From positions 1-64,000 of the forward strand of contig NZ_JABZEO010000002.1 in NCBI RefSeq assembly GCF_013385175.1: a stretch of DNA of 64,000 bases, read 5' to 3'. Each line of letters starts with the position of its first letter. The stretch's first letter is position 1. Positions 43,608 to 52,857 of this stretch are shown here, piece by piece. This stretch comes from Allochromatium humboldtianum. Its GTDB lineage: Bacteria > Pseudomonadota > Gammaproteobacteria > Chromatiales > Chromatiaceae. Under the pieces are notes generated by a model. The model saw only the letters and a list, made by a program, of their open reading frames with translations. It made no database searches and was not told the origin of the DNA. The position numbers and the translations under genes are program-made.

Positions 43608-44882
43608 GTGAACGAAAAGATTCTCGACAAGACTCAGCTTCGCATCGGCCTGTTCGTGATGCTCGATCTGCCCTGGATGGGGCACCCGTTCTTGACGAAC
43701 AACTTCAAGATCCGCAATCAGCGCCAACTGAGCATCCTGCGTCAGCTCGACATAGAGCAGGTCCGGGTCGACCTGGACCGGAGTGAGACCTTCTCCGAGG
43801 CGGAGCTGGACGAAACGGTGACGCTCGACGAGACCGAGACCTCAGAGAGTGGTGATGATCCAGGCTCGACGCTCTGGGCCGAGAAGAACGAACGCATCCG
43901 TCGCCTCAAGCAGCGCCGCTCACGTCTGAACCAATGCGCCAAATCCTATGTTCAGAAAGTGGGCATGGCGCGCAAACTCATGGCGCATCTGCGCTCTTCG
44001 CCCGCGCAGGCGGCCGAGGAGGCCGGCGAGCTGGTCGACGGCATGGTCGGCGAGCTGACCGAGGACGCCGAGACGACGGTGCAGCTGGTCAATCTCAAGC
44101 ATCAGGACGAGAACAGCTACAACCACGCCATCAATGTCTCGGCTCTGGCGCTGGTGCTCGGGCGCAAGCTGGATCTCGATCAGGCGCAGCTGCGCCTGCT
44201 CGGTCAGGGCGGACTCTTCCATGACCTCGGACACCTGAAGATCCCGGCTCAGATCCTGATGAAGAAGGGACCGTTGACCGAACCCGAGCGGCGTTTCTAC
44301 GAGCAGCATCCGCGTTACGGGGCCGAGATCGCGCGTCAGATCGGGACACTGCCGGTCGGCGTCATCGAGATCATCGCCAAGCATCACGAGCATCTGGACG
44401 GCAGCGGTTATCCCGGGGGACTGCGTGCCAACGACCTCGGACTGCTCACGCGCATCCTGACCGTGGTCAACCGCTACGACAATCTCTGCAACGGCTTCGG
44501 CGGCGAGCGTGGTCTCTCGCCGCACCAGGCCGTCTCGCGCATGTATTCCAAGGAACGTCAATGCTACGATCCCAAGGTCTTGTCGACATTCATTACCAAC
44601 CTGGGCGTCTATCCGCCCGGTACCGTGGTGCGTCTGAACGACGAGCGCATTGCCGTGGTCATCTCGATCAACGCCGACGACCTGCTCAAGCCCAACGTGC
44701 TGGTCTACTCCGACGAGATCCCCGCCGAGGAGGCCCTGGTGCTGGATCTGATCGAGGAGGGGATCGGGATTCGCGACAGCCTGCATCGCTCCGAGCTGAC
44801 TCAGACGCAGATCGAATATCTCAATCTCTCGGACAAGCTCAGTTACTACTTCCAGGGCGCCCGGAGCGGTTCGGGTCGCTGA
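43608..44882 (+). CDS. HD-GYP cyclic-di-GMP phosphodiesterase with DUF3391
   Basis: 424 residues from GTG 43608. The N-terminal DUF3391 domain (LRIGLFVMLDLPWMGHPFL) is followed by a helical linker and a complete HD-GYP domain: NVSALALVLGRKLDLDQAQL, GLFHDLGHLKIPAQIL (HD) and IAKHHEHLDGSGYPGGL (HHExxDGxGYP). It should degrade cyclic di-GMP. No receiver or membrane domain is present, so it is a cytoplasmic single unit. It is divergent from ileS. Confidence 0.93.
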   Translation: MNEKILDKTQLRIGLFVMLDLPWMGHPFLTNNFKIRNQRQLSILRQLDIEQVRVDLDRSETFSEAELDETVTLDETETSESGDDPGSTLWAEKNERIRRLKQRRSRLNQCAKSYVQKVGMARKLMAHLRSSPAQAAEEAGELVDGMVGELTEDAETTVQLVNLKHQDENSYNHAINVSALALVLGRKLDLDQAQLRLLGQGGLFHDLGHLKIPAQILMKKGPLTEPERRFYEQHPRYGAEIARQIGTLPVGVIEIIAKHHEHLDGSGYPGGLRANDLGLLTRILTVVNRYDNLCNGFGGERGLSPHQAVSRMYSKERQCYDPKVLSTFITNLGVYPPGTVVRLNDERIAVVISINADDLLKPNVLVYSDEIPAEEALVLDLIEEGIGIRDSLHRSELTQTQIEYLNLSDKLSYYFQGARSGSGR

Positions 44883-44935
44883 ACGGCGTCCCCTTTGCTA
44901 ACCTTCGCCCATTTCCACCGACAGGGTCACTCATC

Positions 44936-47026
44936 ATGCGGTCTTTGCTGCTTGCGTCATTGCTGACGATCACCGTGGTTGCCCAGCCGCTGGCGTCCGA
45001 GCCGGCGCTCGATGTGCCCCTGCCGGGCAAGCGCTCGATGGTGCGCGTCGGAGCCGTCCCCAATCCAGTGACCGAGGTCGCGCGCGCGAGCGCCCAGGTA
45101 CTCTTCGAGGGGCTGGCAGCCCGGGATCCCGCTCGGGTCAAAGGCGCGATCGAACGCATCGAGGCCCATCAGTCGGGCGAGGTCGCAGGTGGGAATGCCA
45201 CGGCCCTGATCTGGCTGGCACGAGCCTGGCTGCGCGCCAACGAGGTCGGTCTGGAGGCGGCGCGTCCCGAACCCAAACTGGAGCGCGCCTATTTCGACTT
45301 CTTCCTCGGTGAGGACGCCAGGAATTTGCGGGAATATCTCCAGCGCAAGTATCGCGCGGGCGACTACACGCCGAACGATCCCGAGACACATCTGGATCGA
45401 CTCACCTTTCTCGACGACATGCTGCTGTTCAACAACCCGATGCGCTCGCAGTGGGATGCCACCGACCGTGTCGTCGAGATCATCGCCGGACTCAAGTCCG
45501 AGGTGAGTCGGGTGATCGACCTGGGCGCGGGCTTCGGCTATTTCTCGGCCCGGATCGCCGAGGCGCTGGGACCGGAGGCGATCGTCCATGCCGCCGATAC
45601 CGAGGAGACCTATGTCGAGCAGTTCAAGACCTTCGTCGATCGGTACGGCCTTGACGGCGTGCGGCCGGTCCTGTCCAAACCCAACGACATCGTGGTGCGT
45701 GAGCCGACCGACCTGGTCTTCATCGCCTCGCTCTATCATGTGCTCTATGCCTGGAGCCAGCCGACCGAGCGCGACGCCTTCATGGAGACGCTGCAACAGA
45801 CACTGCGTCCGGGCGGCTATCTGGTCGTGCTCGACAATCGCGACCATGACGGTGCCTCGCTGCACAATGCCTACGTGGATCGTGAGTTCGTCCAGGCCCA
45901 GCTCTATCACTATGGCTTCGAACTGGTCGCGAACGAGGATCTGTCGCCCTACCGTTATCTGCTGGTACTGCGCAAGAGCGCACCCCAGGCGCCCAAGCCG
46001 CCGGTCTACACACAGGCGCCGGGGCAGGATTCGATCCGGGTGAACGACTCGCATTCGGTGATCCACATCGGCAGCCTCGACTCCTTCGACATCACGCCCT
46101 CGGGCATCGCCGCCGGCCGGCTGATGCTCAAGGCGCTCACCGACTCGGACCCGAAGGCCGCGCGTCAGGCCATCAGCCTCTACGACAAGATCATCCCGAA
46201 CGAGAACTTCGGCGGCGAATACACCGCCCTGCAATGGATCGCCGGGTATCTGGTCGCGACCGAGGAGGAGAAGCACGAACTGACGCGCGACCCGCTCACG
46301 GCCGAGTTCATCGCCTATCTGGCCGAGGACGACTACGCCAACCTCAAGCTCTATATCGCCAGGAAGTACAAGCTACAGACGACAGCCATCCCCATCGAGG
46401 AGGCGACCGACGAGAAGACGCGCGAGATCGGCATCGTCCGCCGTCAGGCGCTGGAGGACTTCATCCTCTTCAACAACCCCAAGCGTGACGCCTGGGAGCA
46501 GTCGCCCAAGATCATGGAGCGCCTGCCGCTGAAGGCCGGTGATCGGGTGGTCGACATCGGCAGTGGTCCGGGTTTCTACAGCTTCAAGTTTGCCGAGCGA
46601 GTCGGGCCGACCGGGCAGGTACTGGCCTTCGACACCAAGGACTCGCACATCGAGTATCTCAATGGCCTGGCGAGCAAATGGGGACTGAAACAGGTCGTCG
46701 GTGCGGTCTCGTCCACGGACGGCTTTGAGATCCCGGAACCCGGCACCGCCGACATGGTCTTCATGTGCTCGCTCTATCACATTCTCTATGGCGTCTCTTC
46801 CCAGGCCGAGCGTGACGGCATGATCGCTAGTATCCTCAAGGCCCTGAAACCCGGTGGACGTCTGGTGGTCGTAGACAACGGGCCGGTCGATGCTGGTCTG
46901 CTGCCCTATCATGGCCCCTACATACGCCAGGAGCTGATCGCCTCGCAGTTGAAGGCCTATGGCTTCGAGCTCGAATCCAGCGAGCAGGTGATCCCGCAGC
47001 GCTATCTGATGGTGTTCTCGCGCTGA
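44936..47026 (+). CDS. Secreted protein with two tandem SAM-methyltransferase-like domains
   Basis: 696 residues from ATG 44936, which opens a signal peptide (LLLASLLTITVVAQPLAS). Two repeats follow. Each has a leader with FNNP-R--W, then a methyltransferase fold: SRVIDLGAGFGYFSARIAEA and DRVVDIGSGPGFYSFKFAER, each followed by an ASLYHVLY/CSLYHILY motif and LRPGGYLVVLDN or LKPGGRLVVVDN. Rossmann methyltransferases are normally cytoplasmic, so a periplasmic one is odd, since SAM is not known there. It may bind another nucleotide-like or lipid ligand. Function unknown. Confidence 0.8.
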   Translation: MRSLLLASLLTITVVAQPLASEPALDVPLPGKRSMVRVGAVPNPVTEVARASAQVLFEGLAARDPARVKGAIERIEAHQSGEVAGGNATALIWLARAWLRANEVGLEAARPEPKLERAYFDFFLGEDARNLREYLQRKYRAGDYTPNDPETHLDRLTFLDDMLLFNNPMRSQWDATDRVVEIIAGLKSEVSRVIDLGAGFGYFSARIAEALGPEAIVHAADTEETYVEQFKTFVDRYGLDGVRPVLSKPNDIVVREPTDLVFIASLYHVLYAWSQPTERDAFMETLQQTLRPGGYLVVLDNRDHDGASLHNAYVDREFVQAQLYHYGFELVANEDLSPYRYLLVLRKSAPQAPKPPVYTQAPGQDSIRVNDSHSVIHIGSLDSFDITPSGIAAGRLMLKALTDSDPKAARQAISLYDKIIPNENFGGEYTALQWIAGYLVATEEEKHELTRDPLTAEFIAYLAEDDYANLKLYIARKYKLQTTAIPIEEATDEKTREIGIVRRQALEDFILFNNPKRDAWEQSPKIMERLPLKAGDRVVDIGSGPGFYSFKFAERVGPTGQVLAFDTKDSHIEYLNGLASKWGLKQVVGAVSSTDGFEIPEPGTADMVFMCSLYHILYGVSSQAERDGMIASILKALKPGGRLVVVDNGPVDAGLLPYHGPYIRQELIASQLKAYGFELESSEQVIPQRYLMVFSR

Positions 47027-47089
47027 GTACCACTATGGCCGCACCCAAGGCCGAGTCTGGCGTTCGCATTCATACCGGAGTTCACAAGC

Positions 47090-48019
47090 ATGAAATCACC
47101 TCAGTCGGCGCTGATCCTGAGTGCCAGCGCCCTGGTTCTGTCACTCGTCGCGATCGGGCTGCAATTCTCGCCCCTGCACAAGCGTATGGGCGATCACGCC
47201 GCGTCCGCCACCGTGCAGGAACCCCCGGTCGAGGGTGCGCGGACGGTTCGCAAGGAGACGCCCGAGACCACGCCCGCCGTCGCCGCCGCCAGCGAGGCCA
47301 CCGAGCGTCTGCTCGACGAACAGGCACGACGCATCGAGGGTCTGGAGCGCCAGCTCGCCCAGATCACGCGCGTGATGCGGGCCTCCGGACTCGACACAGC
47401 GGCTCCGCTCCTGAGTGGACCGCCCGGCAGCGAGCCGCTGTTGACGACCCTCGGCGAGCAGTACGCCACACGCGCGCGCTTCGAGGAGAGCCGTCAGCGT
47501 CTCAGCGAGCGCGCCGCCCAGATGCGTCAGCGTGATCTGGAGACCTATGGCCAGAGCGACTTCCAGCGTCTCACCGAACTCAGCCAGCAGGCCCGCCCCA
47601 GACGCGGCAACGAGACGCAGGCCGAGCGCAGCGAGCGCGAGGCGGCGCTCAACAGTCTCATGACCAACTATCCGGAGTCCTGGGCCACCAGCGTGGCCGT
47701 CGCCGAGCAGGCGCTGGATGCGGCCATGAATCGCAACACTCAGAGTGCCGAGATGTATTACGAATCCCTGATCAGCACATCGCCCTATGGCGAGGTCGTC
47801 ACCGAGCAGGGGATCGATGCCATCCCGACGCTCCAGACCTATCTGGCCCGTCAATACATCCAGGAAGGACGCACGGCGGAGGCCAATGCCATCCTCGATG
47901 CGTTGAGTGCCCAGCCCGACCGGCTCATCATCGAACCCAACGCCATGGGCGAGCCGACCACCCAGCCCGTGAGCGAGATCGTGAACGATCTGCGTCAAAG
48001 TCTGACCCCAGGGCCTTAG
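47090..48019 (+). CDS. Uncharacterised membrane-anchored coiled-coil protein
   Basis: 309 residues. One N-terminal hydrophobic helix (ALILSASALVLSLVAIGLQF), a short linker, then a coiled coil (about 60-90, EATERLLDEQARRIEGLERQ). A helical soluble part follows, with the repeated EQALDAAM and YYESLIST. It looks like a periplasmic, inner-membrane-anchored helical protein with TPR-like end (YLARQYIQEGRTAEANAILD). I recognise no family. It stands alone between the methyltransferase-like gene and an EamA transporter. Confidence 0.72.
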   Translation: MKSPQSALILSASALVLSLVAIGLQFSPLHKRMGDHAASATVQEPPVEGARTVRKETPETTPAVAAASEATERLLDEQARRIEGLERQLAQITRVMRASGLDTAAPLLSGPPGSEPLLTTLGEQYATRARFEESRQRLSERAAQMRQRDLETYGQSDFQRLTELSQQARPRRGNETQAERSEREAALNSLMTNYPESWATSVAVAEQALDAAMNRNTQSAEMYYESLISTSPYGEVVTEQGIDAIPTLQTYLARQYIQEGRTAEANAILDALSAQPDRLIIEPNAMGEPTTQPVSEIVNDLRQSLTPGP

Positions 48020-48124
48020 CGTGCGAGCCGATAACGTCAGAATCCGTGATGGAATCCGTATGCATTCTTTGGCTACATTGAGTCCTGTGAGGACTCGGAG
48101 TGTCCCGATCGTTGCGGAGCGCCC

Positions 48125-49039
48125 ATGGCCCTGGAGCTGATCGGGATCCTCGCCGCGCTCGGCTCGGCGGCGACCTGGGCGGTCGGCGCGCTGCTGCTGA
48201 AACCCTTCGCCGAACGATTGCCGGCCATGGCGCTGGCCTTCGCCAAGGGTGTGTTCGGATTGGGTGTGCTGGGTGGGCTGATCCTCATGGTCGGCCCAGC
48301 GAGTCCGAGCTGGACGACGGCCACCATACTCTTCCTCAGCGGCGTGCTGGGGATCGGGGTCGCCGACACGCTGTTTTTCAAGGCGTTACGCGAGCTGTCG
48401 TCGCACTCGGTGGTGCAGCTCATGCTGCTGGGGCAGGTGGCGACCATCGCCATGGCGGTGGTCTTTCTGGGCGAGTCGCTGTTCTGGCTGCAATGGCTCG
48501 GTGTCGGGCTGGTCATCCTGGGCGTGGCCATCGTGCTGATGGCGCCCGAGGACGGAGCAGGGCAGGGTACGGACGCGGATGCGCGCGCGACCCGACGCGG
48601 CGTGCTCTTCGGTCTGGGCTCGGTGATGGCGATGGCCGTCTCGGTGACGATGGCGAAGGGCGCGCTCGACGAGGCCGACGCGCTCACGGCGACCTGGCTG
48701 CGGATCGCCGGCGGCGTGGTGTCGCTGTTTCTGTTCGCGCCGCTGTTCTATCTGGGGCGCGGCAACTGGTTGAGTCCGATCCTGGCCGACTGGCGGTTGG
48801 CGATCCGCTTCTGCCTGATCGCGACCTTCGTGACCCTGGGCGGATTCTTCCTGTCGCTGCTGGCGATGAAGCTGACGCCCCTGGCGATCGCCAACACATT
48901 GCTGTCGACCGAGCCGCTGTTCGTGCTCCTGATCATGGCGCTGTTCTATCGGGAGACGCCCGGCGCCCGGCGTTTGACGGGGAGCCTGGTCGGGGTCGCG
49001 GGCGTGGCGATCATCTCGGCCAGAACACTTTTCACTTGA
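48125..49039 (+). CDS. EamA/DMT-family transporter
   Basis: 304 residues with ten predicted helices in two EamA repeats. Repeat ends are visible in QLMLLGQVATIAMAVVFLGE (first) and LLSTEPLFVLLIMALFYRET (second). It belongs to the drug/metabolite transporter superfamily, exporters or importers of small metabolites. It lies 28 bases before the radical SAM pair and is probably co-transcribed, so its cargo may be a product or precursor of those enzymes. Start at the ATG after 'gcgccc'. Confidence 0.87.
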   Translation: MALELIGILAALGSAATWAVGALLLKPFAERLPAMALAFAKGVFGLGVLGGLILMVGPASPSWTTATILFLSGVLGIGVADTLFFKALRELSSHSVVQLMLLGQVATIAMAVVFLGESLFWLQWLGVGLVILGVAIVLMAPEDGAGQGTDADARATRRGVLFGLGSVMAMAVSVTMAKGALDEADALTATWLRIAGGVVSLFLFAPLFYLGRGNWLSPILADWRLAIRFCLIATFVTLGGFFLSLLAMKLTPLAIANTLLSTEPLFVLLIMALFYRETPGARRLTGSLVGVAGVAIISARTLFT

Positions 49040-49067
49040 ACCGCGTCCATCTGAGGTGTTGCGTCGT

Positions 49068-50099
49068 ATGAAGACAGTCGAGTCCATCCAGCCGCTCGAT
49101 CCGCGCGCGCTCTGCGCACGGATCCAGGCCGGCGAGGCGTTCGCGGAGTCGGTCAAGGCGGCCCTGAACGCACGCGGCCAGGCGCAGGAGGCGCTGTTCG
49201 AGATCGCCCGCGAGGCGCGGCTCAGAGGGTTTCCCGACCGGCGCGCCGAGGTGCGCAGCGTCATCGAGATCTCCAACATCTGCAAGCAGCGTTGCAACTA
49301 TTGCAGCATCGGCGATGCCGGGACGCAGAAGTACGTCATTCCGAGCGAGGATCTGGTCGAGATCGCCGCCTTTCTCCATCGCGAGCGCGGGCGGCGTGTG
49401 TTGCTGCTGCAATCGGGCGAGAACAAGGACCGGCGCTTCGTCGCCAACGTCATCCGCGCCTGCGCCCAAATCAAGGATCGCCTGCCCGACATCCAGTTGA
49501 TCGGCTGCATCGGCAACCTCAGCCGCGACCAGTACCGCGAGATGCGCGAGGCCGGCGTCGATCGCTATCTGCTCAAGATTGAGGCCTCGAACCCCGCGCT
49601 CTACGAGGCGGCCAAGCCGCACGACACCTGGAGCGAACGGCGTCAGTGTCTCGACGACCTGCTCGAACTCGGGTTCATGGTCGGCAGCGGCATCATCGTC
49701 GGCCTGCCGGGGCAGACCGAGGACGATCTGGTCGGCGATCTGCGCTTCCTGAGCGAGCTGGATCTGGACATGGTCAGCGCCTCGGTCTTCATCCCCGGAC
49801 ATGGCACCGTCTACGAGCATGAGCCGCGAGGTGATGTCGAGACGACGCTCAACTTCATGGCCCTGCTGCGGATCCTGAACCCGAGCGCACTCATGCCGAC
49901 CACCAGTTCCCTGGAGAAGCTCAAGGCCGATGGTCAGTATCTCGGGCTCATGGCCGGCGCCAACACCCTGACCGTCCACGATGGGACGCCGCAGGCGTTC
50001 CAGCACCTGTTCCCGATCTATGACGACACCCGCTACCGGCCCAACGACGACCACCTGCGCGCCATCGCCGAGCGCGCCGGTCTGGTCGTTCCGTCTTGA
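49068..50099 (+). CDS. BioB/HydE/PylB-type radical SAM enzyme
   Basis: 343 residues from ATG 49068; TTG 49056 is in frame. ISNICKQRCNYCSIGDAGTQ holds the CxxxCxxC iron-sulfur site. GSGIIVGLPGQTEDDLVGDL and the C-terminal NTLTVHDGTPQAFQ agree with the BioB-like group that includes HydE and PylB. There is no HydG or hydrogenase gene nearby and no Pyl genes, so none of these known roles is supported. It is followed, 15 bases later, by a HemN-like gene. Confidence 0.85.
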   Translation: MKTVESIQPLDPRALCARIQAGEAFAESVKAALNARGQAQEALFEIAREARLRGFPDRRAEVRSVIEISNICKQRCNYCSIGDAGTQKYVIPSEDLVEIAAFLHRERGRRVLLLQSGENKDRRFVANVIRACAQIKDRLPDIQLIGCIGNLSRDQYREMREAGVDRYLLKIEASNPALYEAAKPHDTWSERRQCLDDLLELGFMVGSGIIVGLPGQTEDDLVGDLRFLSELDLDMVSASVFIPGHGTVYEHEPRGDVETTLNFMALLRILNPSALMPTTSSLEKLKADGQYLGLMAGANTLTVHDGTPQAFQHLFPIYDDTRYRPNDDHLRAIAERAGLVVPS

Positions 50100-50114
50100 A
50101 TCGAGGTGAGACCG

Positions 50115-51590
50115 ATGAACGACATGAGCATCAAGACCGATGAACCCAGGATCGCCGCGCATCGCGAGAGCCTGGAGGCGCGTGTTCGGGACTTCGCGCG
50201 CTTTCGCGAGCTGGGACTGATCGCCCGGTCGGGCGACTTCTTCCCCTCGGTCCATTATCCGCCGATCACCATGTATCCGGAGGCCACCGAGGAAGAGCTG
50301 CTCGACGACTACGCGCTGCCGCAGGATGGTCTGTTCGACGTCTATCTGCATCTGCCGTTCTGCGAGCAGCGCTGTCTGTTCTGTCACTATCCGGTGAAAT
50401 TCGGCCATTTCGGTGACAAGACCCATCCCGAAACCGAACGCTATCTGGACGCGCTCGAGCGCGAGATGGATCTGTTCCGCCACCGGCTCGGCATCCCGAA
50501 GTTCCAGGCACGCTCGATCCTGGTCGGCGGCGGCACCCCGACCTTGCTCACGCCGGCGCAACTGGACCGGATGCTGACCGGCTTCAAGGAACGGGTCGAC
50601 TGCTCGCGTGTCACCCAGTTCAACTTCGACGTCGACCCCGGCACCCTGACCGACCAGCACGGAGCCGAGCGCCGGCGCATCCTGCGCGAGCATGGCGTCG
50701 ACCGGCTCACCATCGGCGTGCAGTCGCTCGACGACGAGATCCTGCGCAAGATGCACCGTCCGCACGACGTCAAGACCGCGCTCGCCTCGATCGAGGCCTG
50801 CCGGGCCGACGGCTTCCAGCTCAACATCGAGTTCATCTTCGGCTATCCGGGCCAGACGCTCGAAGGCTGGATGCGCATGATCGATGAGGCCGCGCGTCTG
50901 GATGTCGAGGAGATCCAGCTCTATCGGCTCAAGATCGACTCCTATGGCGATGCTCAGGGGCCGATCGACAAGATCGTCCAACTGCGCCCACAGGAACTGC
51001 CAGCGTTCGAGGAGGCGATCCGCATGAAGCAGGCCGCTATCGAGATCCTGGCCGAGCACGGCTACACGGAGAATCTGCGGCGCGTCTTCTCCAAGGATCC
51101 GGCCAAGTATTCGCACTATGCGCACAACCAGTGCTGTCAGCTCTACGATCAGGTCGGCTTCGGCCTGACCGCCTTCAGCAGTCTGCGCGATCGGTTCCTG
51201 CTCAACACCCAGACCTTTGAAGACTATTACCGGCGCATCGATTCGGGCCGGCTGCCGGTCAATCGCGGCATCAAACGCAGTGCCGAGGAACAGAAGCGCT
51301 GGGCGGTGGTGCTGCCGCTCAAGAACCGCGATGTCGACAAGGCGCAGTATCGGGCGCTGACCGGGATCGAGTTCGACGAGGCCTTCCCCGAACTCTGGGA
51401 GCGGCTCGTCGCCGAGGGGCTGGTCGAGGACAAGGGAGGATTCGCTGGTCTGACCCGCAAGGGCGCCTTCTTTGCCGATGAAGTCTGTCATCAATTCCAC
51501 GCGCGTTCCTACATTCCGTTCGAACCGGATGAGTATGCGCCGGGGCCGCTCAATCCCTATCGGGCGCGCCAGGACTCAGTCGAGGCTTGA
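50115..51590 (+). CDS. HemN-like radical SAM enzyme
   Basis: 491 residues from ATG 50115 with GAGGTGA upstream. YLHLPFCEQRCLFCHYPVKF has CxxxCxxC. ILVGGGTPTLLTPAQLDRML, QFNFDVDPGTLTDQHGAERR and GVQSLDDEILRKMHRPHDVK are the HemN/HemW core. The C-terminal domain is like HemN (ALTGIEFDEAFPELWERLVA, winged-helix). The usual fourth HemN cysteine (CxxxCxxCxC) is not present: FC is followed by HY. It is thus probably a HemN-fold relative, not coproporphyrinogen oxidase. Operon with the BioB-like gene. Confidence 0.85.
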   Translation: MNDMSIKTDEPRIAAHRESLEARVRDFARFRELGLIARSGDFFPSVHYPPITMYPEATEEELLDDYALPQDGLFDVYLHLPFCEQRCLFCHYPVKFGHFGDKTHPETERYLDALEREMDLFRHRLGIPKFQARSILVGGGTPTLLTPAQLDRMLTGFKERVDCSRVTQFNFDVDPGTLTDQHGAERRRILREHGVDRLTIGVQSLDDEILRKMHRPHDVKTALASIEACRADGFQLNIEFIFGYPGQTLEGWMRMIDEAARLDVEEIQLYRLKIDSYGDAQGPIDKIVQLRPQELPAFEEAIRMKQAAIEILAEHGYTENLRRVFSKDPAKYSHYAHNQCCQLYDQVGFGLTAFSSLRDRFLLNTQTFEDYYRRIDSGRLPVNRGIKRSAEEQKRWAVVLPLKNRDVDKAQYRALTGIEFDEAFPELWERLVAEGLVEDKGGFAGLTRKGAFFADEVCHQFHARSYIPFEPDEYAPGPLNPYRARQDSVEA

Positions 51591-51595
51591 GACGG

Positions 51596-52168
51596 ATGGC
51601 TGTGAAAGACGCTTCGATCAGACGCACGCGCTTGGGTTCGGCCGGCTTCCTGGCCCTGCTGGGACTGGCGGTCTGTGGTCAGGGTTGCGCCGAGGATCCG
51701 CCGCGACCGTCCGAACCCCAGCGCCCGCCCGGTCCGCCTCGCGCGGCTCTCGACGCCTGTCTCTACAAGGCCGCTGCGGCGACCTGCTATTTCGAGGACG
51801 GCGTCCATGCGATCACGGGAACCTGTCAGGAGCGGGGGCGCGACTGGGTGTGCGTGCCGGATCGCGCGCCGCCGGAGGGGCGTCCGATGCCGGGCGGACC
51901 GGGCAGCGCCGGTCTCGGCGCCGGAAGTGCCGCCACTGCGATGCCGTTGTCATCCGCGAGCGGTGCGCCCGAACGTGCGCCCCGACCGCCACGCGAAGCC
52001 TTCGACGCCTGTCTGGATCGCGCACAGGGTTCGGCCTGTCGCGTCCGGACACCACAGGGCGAGATCGCGGGACGCTGTGCGACCGACCGTCAGGGGCTGG
52101 CCTGCATCCCGACCGATCCGAACCATCGTCCGGGCGAGGAGGGCGGGCCTGAGTTCGGTCTGCGCTAA
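51596..52168 (+). CDS. Lipoprotein or secreted protein with tandem Cys-rich modules
   Basis: 190 residues from ATG 51596. A signal-like N-terminus (FLALLGLAVCGQGC) may end in a lipobox Cys. Two copies of a roughly 35-residue module follow: ALDACLYKAAAATCYFEDGV ending in WVCVPD, and AFDACLDRAQGSACRVRTPQ ending in LACIP, each with four cysteines that may form disulfides. A Gly/Pro/Ala linker separates them. The module is not known to me. It begins six bases after the HemN-like gene and is probably co-transcribed. Confidence 0.68.
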   Translation: MAVKDASIRRTRLGSAGFLALLGLAVCGQGCAEDPPRPSEPQRPPGPPRAALDACLYKAAAATCYFEDGVHAITGTCQERGRDWVCVPDRAPPEGRPMPGGPGSAGLGAGSAATAMPLSSASGAPERAPRPPREAFDACLDRAQGSACRVRTPQGEIAGRCATDRQGLACIPTDPNHRPGEEGGPEFGLR

Positions 52169-52229
52169 ATCGAGCGTAGGGTACGCCGTGCGTACCCTAC
52201 GAGAACGGTGGATACCCCACGACCATCCG

Positions 52230-52592
52230 TCACGGACGGGGTGGAGGCAAGAGCAACGGCAGGATGTGAGGAATGATGCCCGCCGGGCCAGGATCGGGCG
52301 GCGGGGCCGGGCGTGGCCCCGGACCAGGTCCGGGGCCTGGACCTGGGTAGAAACCAGGACCGCCCGGACCTCTAGGACCACCGGGCGGATAGGGATAGGG
52401 ATCAGGGCCGCCCGGACCTCTGAAGTCGGGTGGCCCCCCACCTGGACCACCAGGGCCGCGTGGCCCCTGTGCCAGCAGGACGCTGTGATCGTGGACGTGG
52501 GTTGGCTCGACCCCCAGGGGCGGCGCCTGCACGGCGGCATGGCTCCCCGAGGCGACCATCATCAAGACCAGTATCGGGATCGATCGGTTCAT
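52230..52592 (-). CDS. Small secreted Gly/Pro-rich protein
   Basis: 120 residues from ATG 52592 (MNRSIPILVLMMVASGSHAA is the signal peptide). A His-containing segment (VEPTHVHDHSVLLAQ) is followed by a low-complexity run of PGG and PGP units, e.g. GPRGPGGPGGGPPDFRGPGG, and a hydrophobic end (GIIPHILPLLLPPPRP). Such proteins are usually structural or unstructured envelope components. The 265 bases to the next gene hold no other gene. An extended -10 (TGCTATGAT, 52716-52724) on the plus strand is the only promoter-like signal. Confidence 0.62.
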   Translation of the reverse strand: MNRSIPILVLMMVASGSHAAVQAPPLGVEPTHVHDHSVLLAQGPRGPGGPGGGPPDFRGPGGPDPYPYPPGGPRGPGGPGFYPGPGPGPGPGPRPAPPPDPGPAGIIPHILPLLLPPPRP

Positions 52593-52857
52593 GAGGCGAC
52601 TCCTTCTGGAATGGCGATGACAGGGACGATCGCTCGACCGTACCCATGCTGCAATCCTACTCCTCAAGTATGACCCAAATCACCTCAATCCGGTGCCATG
52701 AGCCGGTGGCCGGGGTGCTATGATGCCGATTTTCGACGCACCGACCACTGGGATCGGGACTCCGTGGCGTGCGTTCTGGATCTCAATAGAAAACGAATGC
52801 TGATCCCCGCCGCGTCTGATCTGGCGATGCCGGCGGGGGGTCGAGGATGGATGTGGC

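Noticed and set aside
44936-47026. Two separate methyltransferase genes
   Set aside because: A single uninterrupted frame covers both repeats, with only one signal peptide and no internal ribosome-binding site.
49032-51500. 822-codon open frame on the minus strand
   Set aside because: Shadow of the two radical SAM genes, which have clear motifs on the plus strand.
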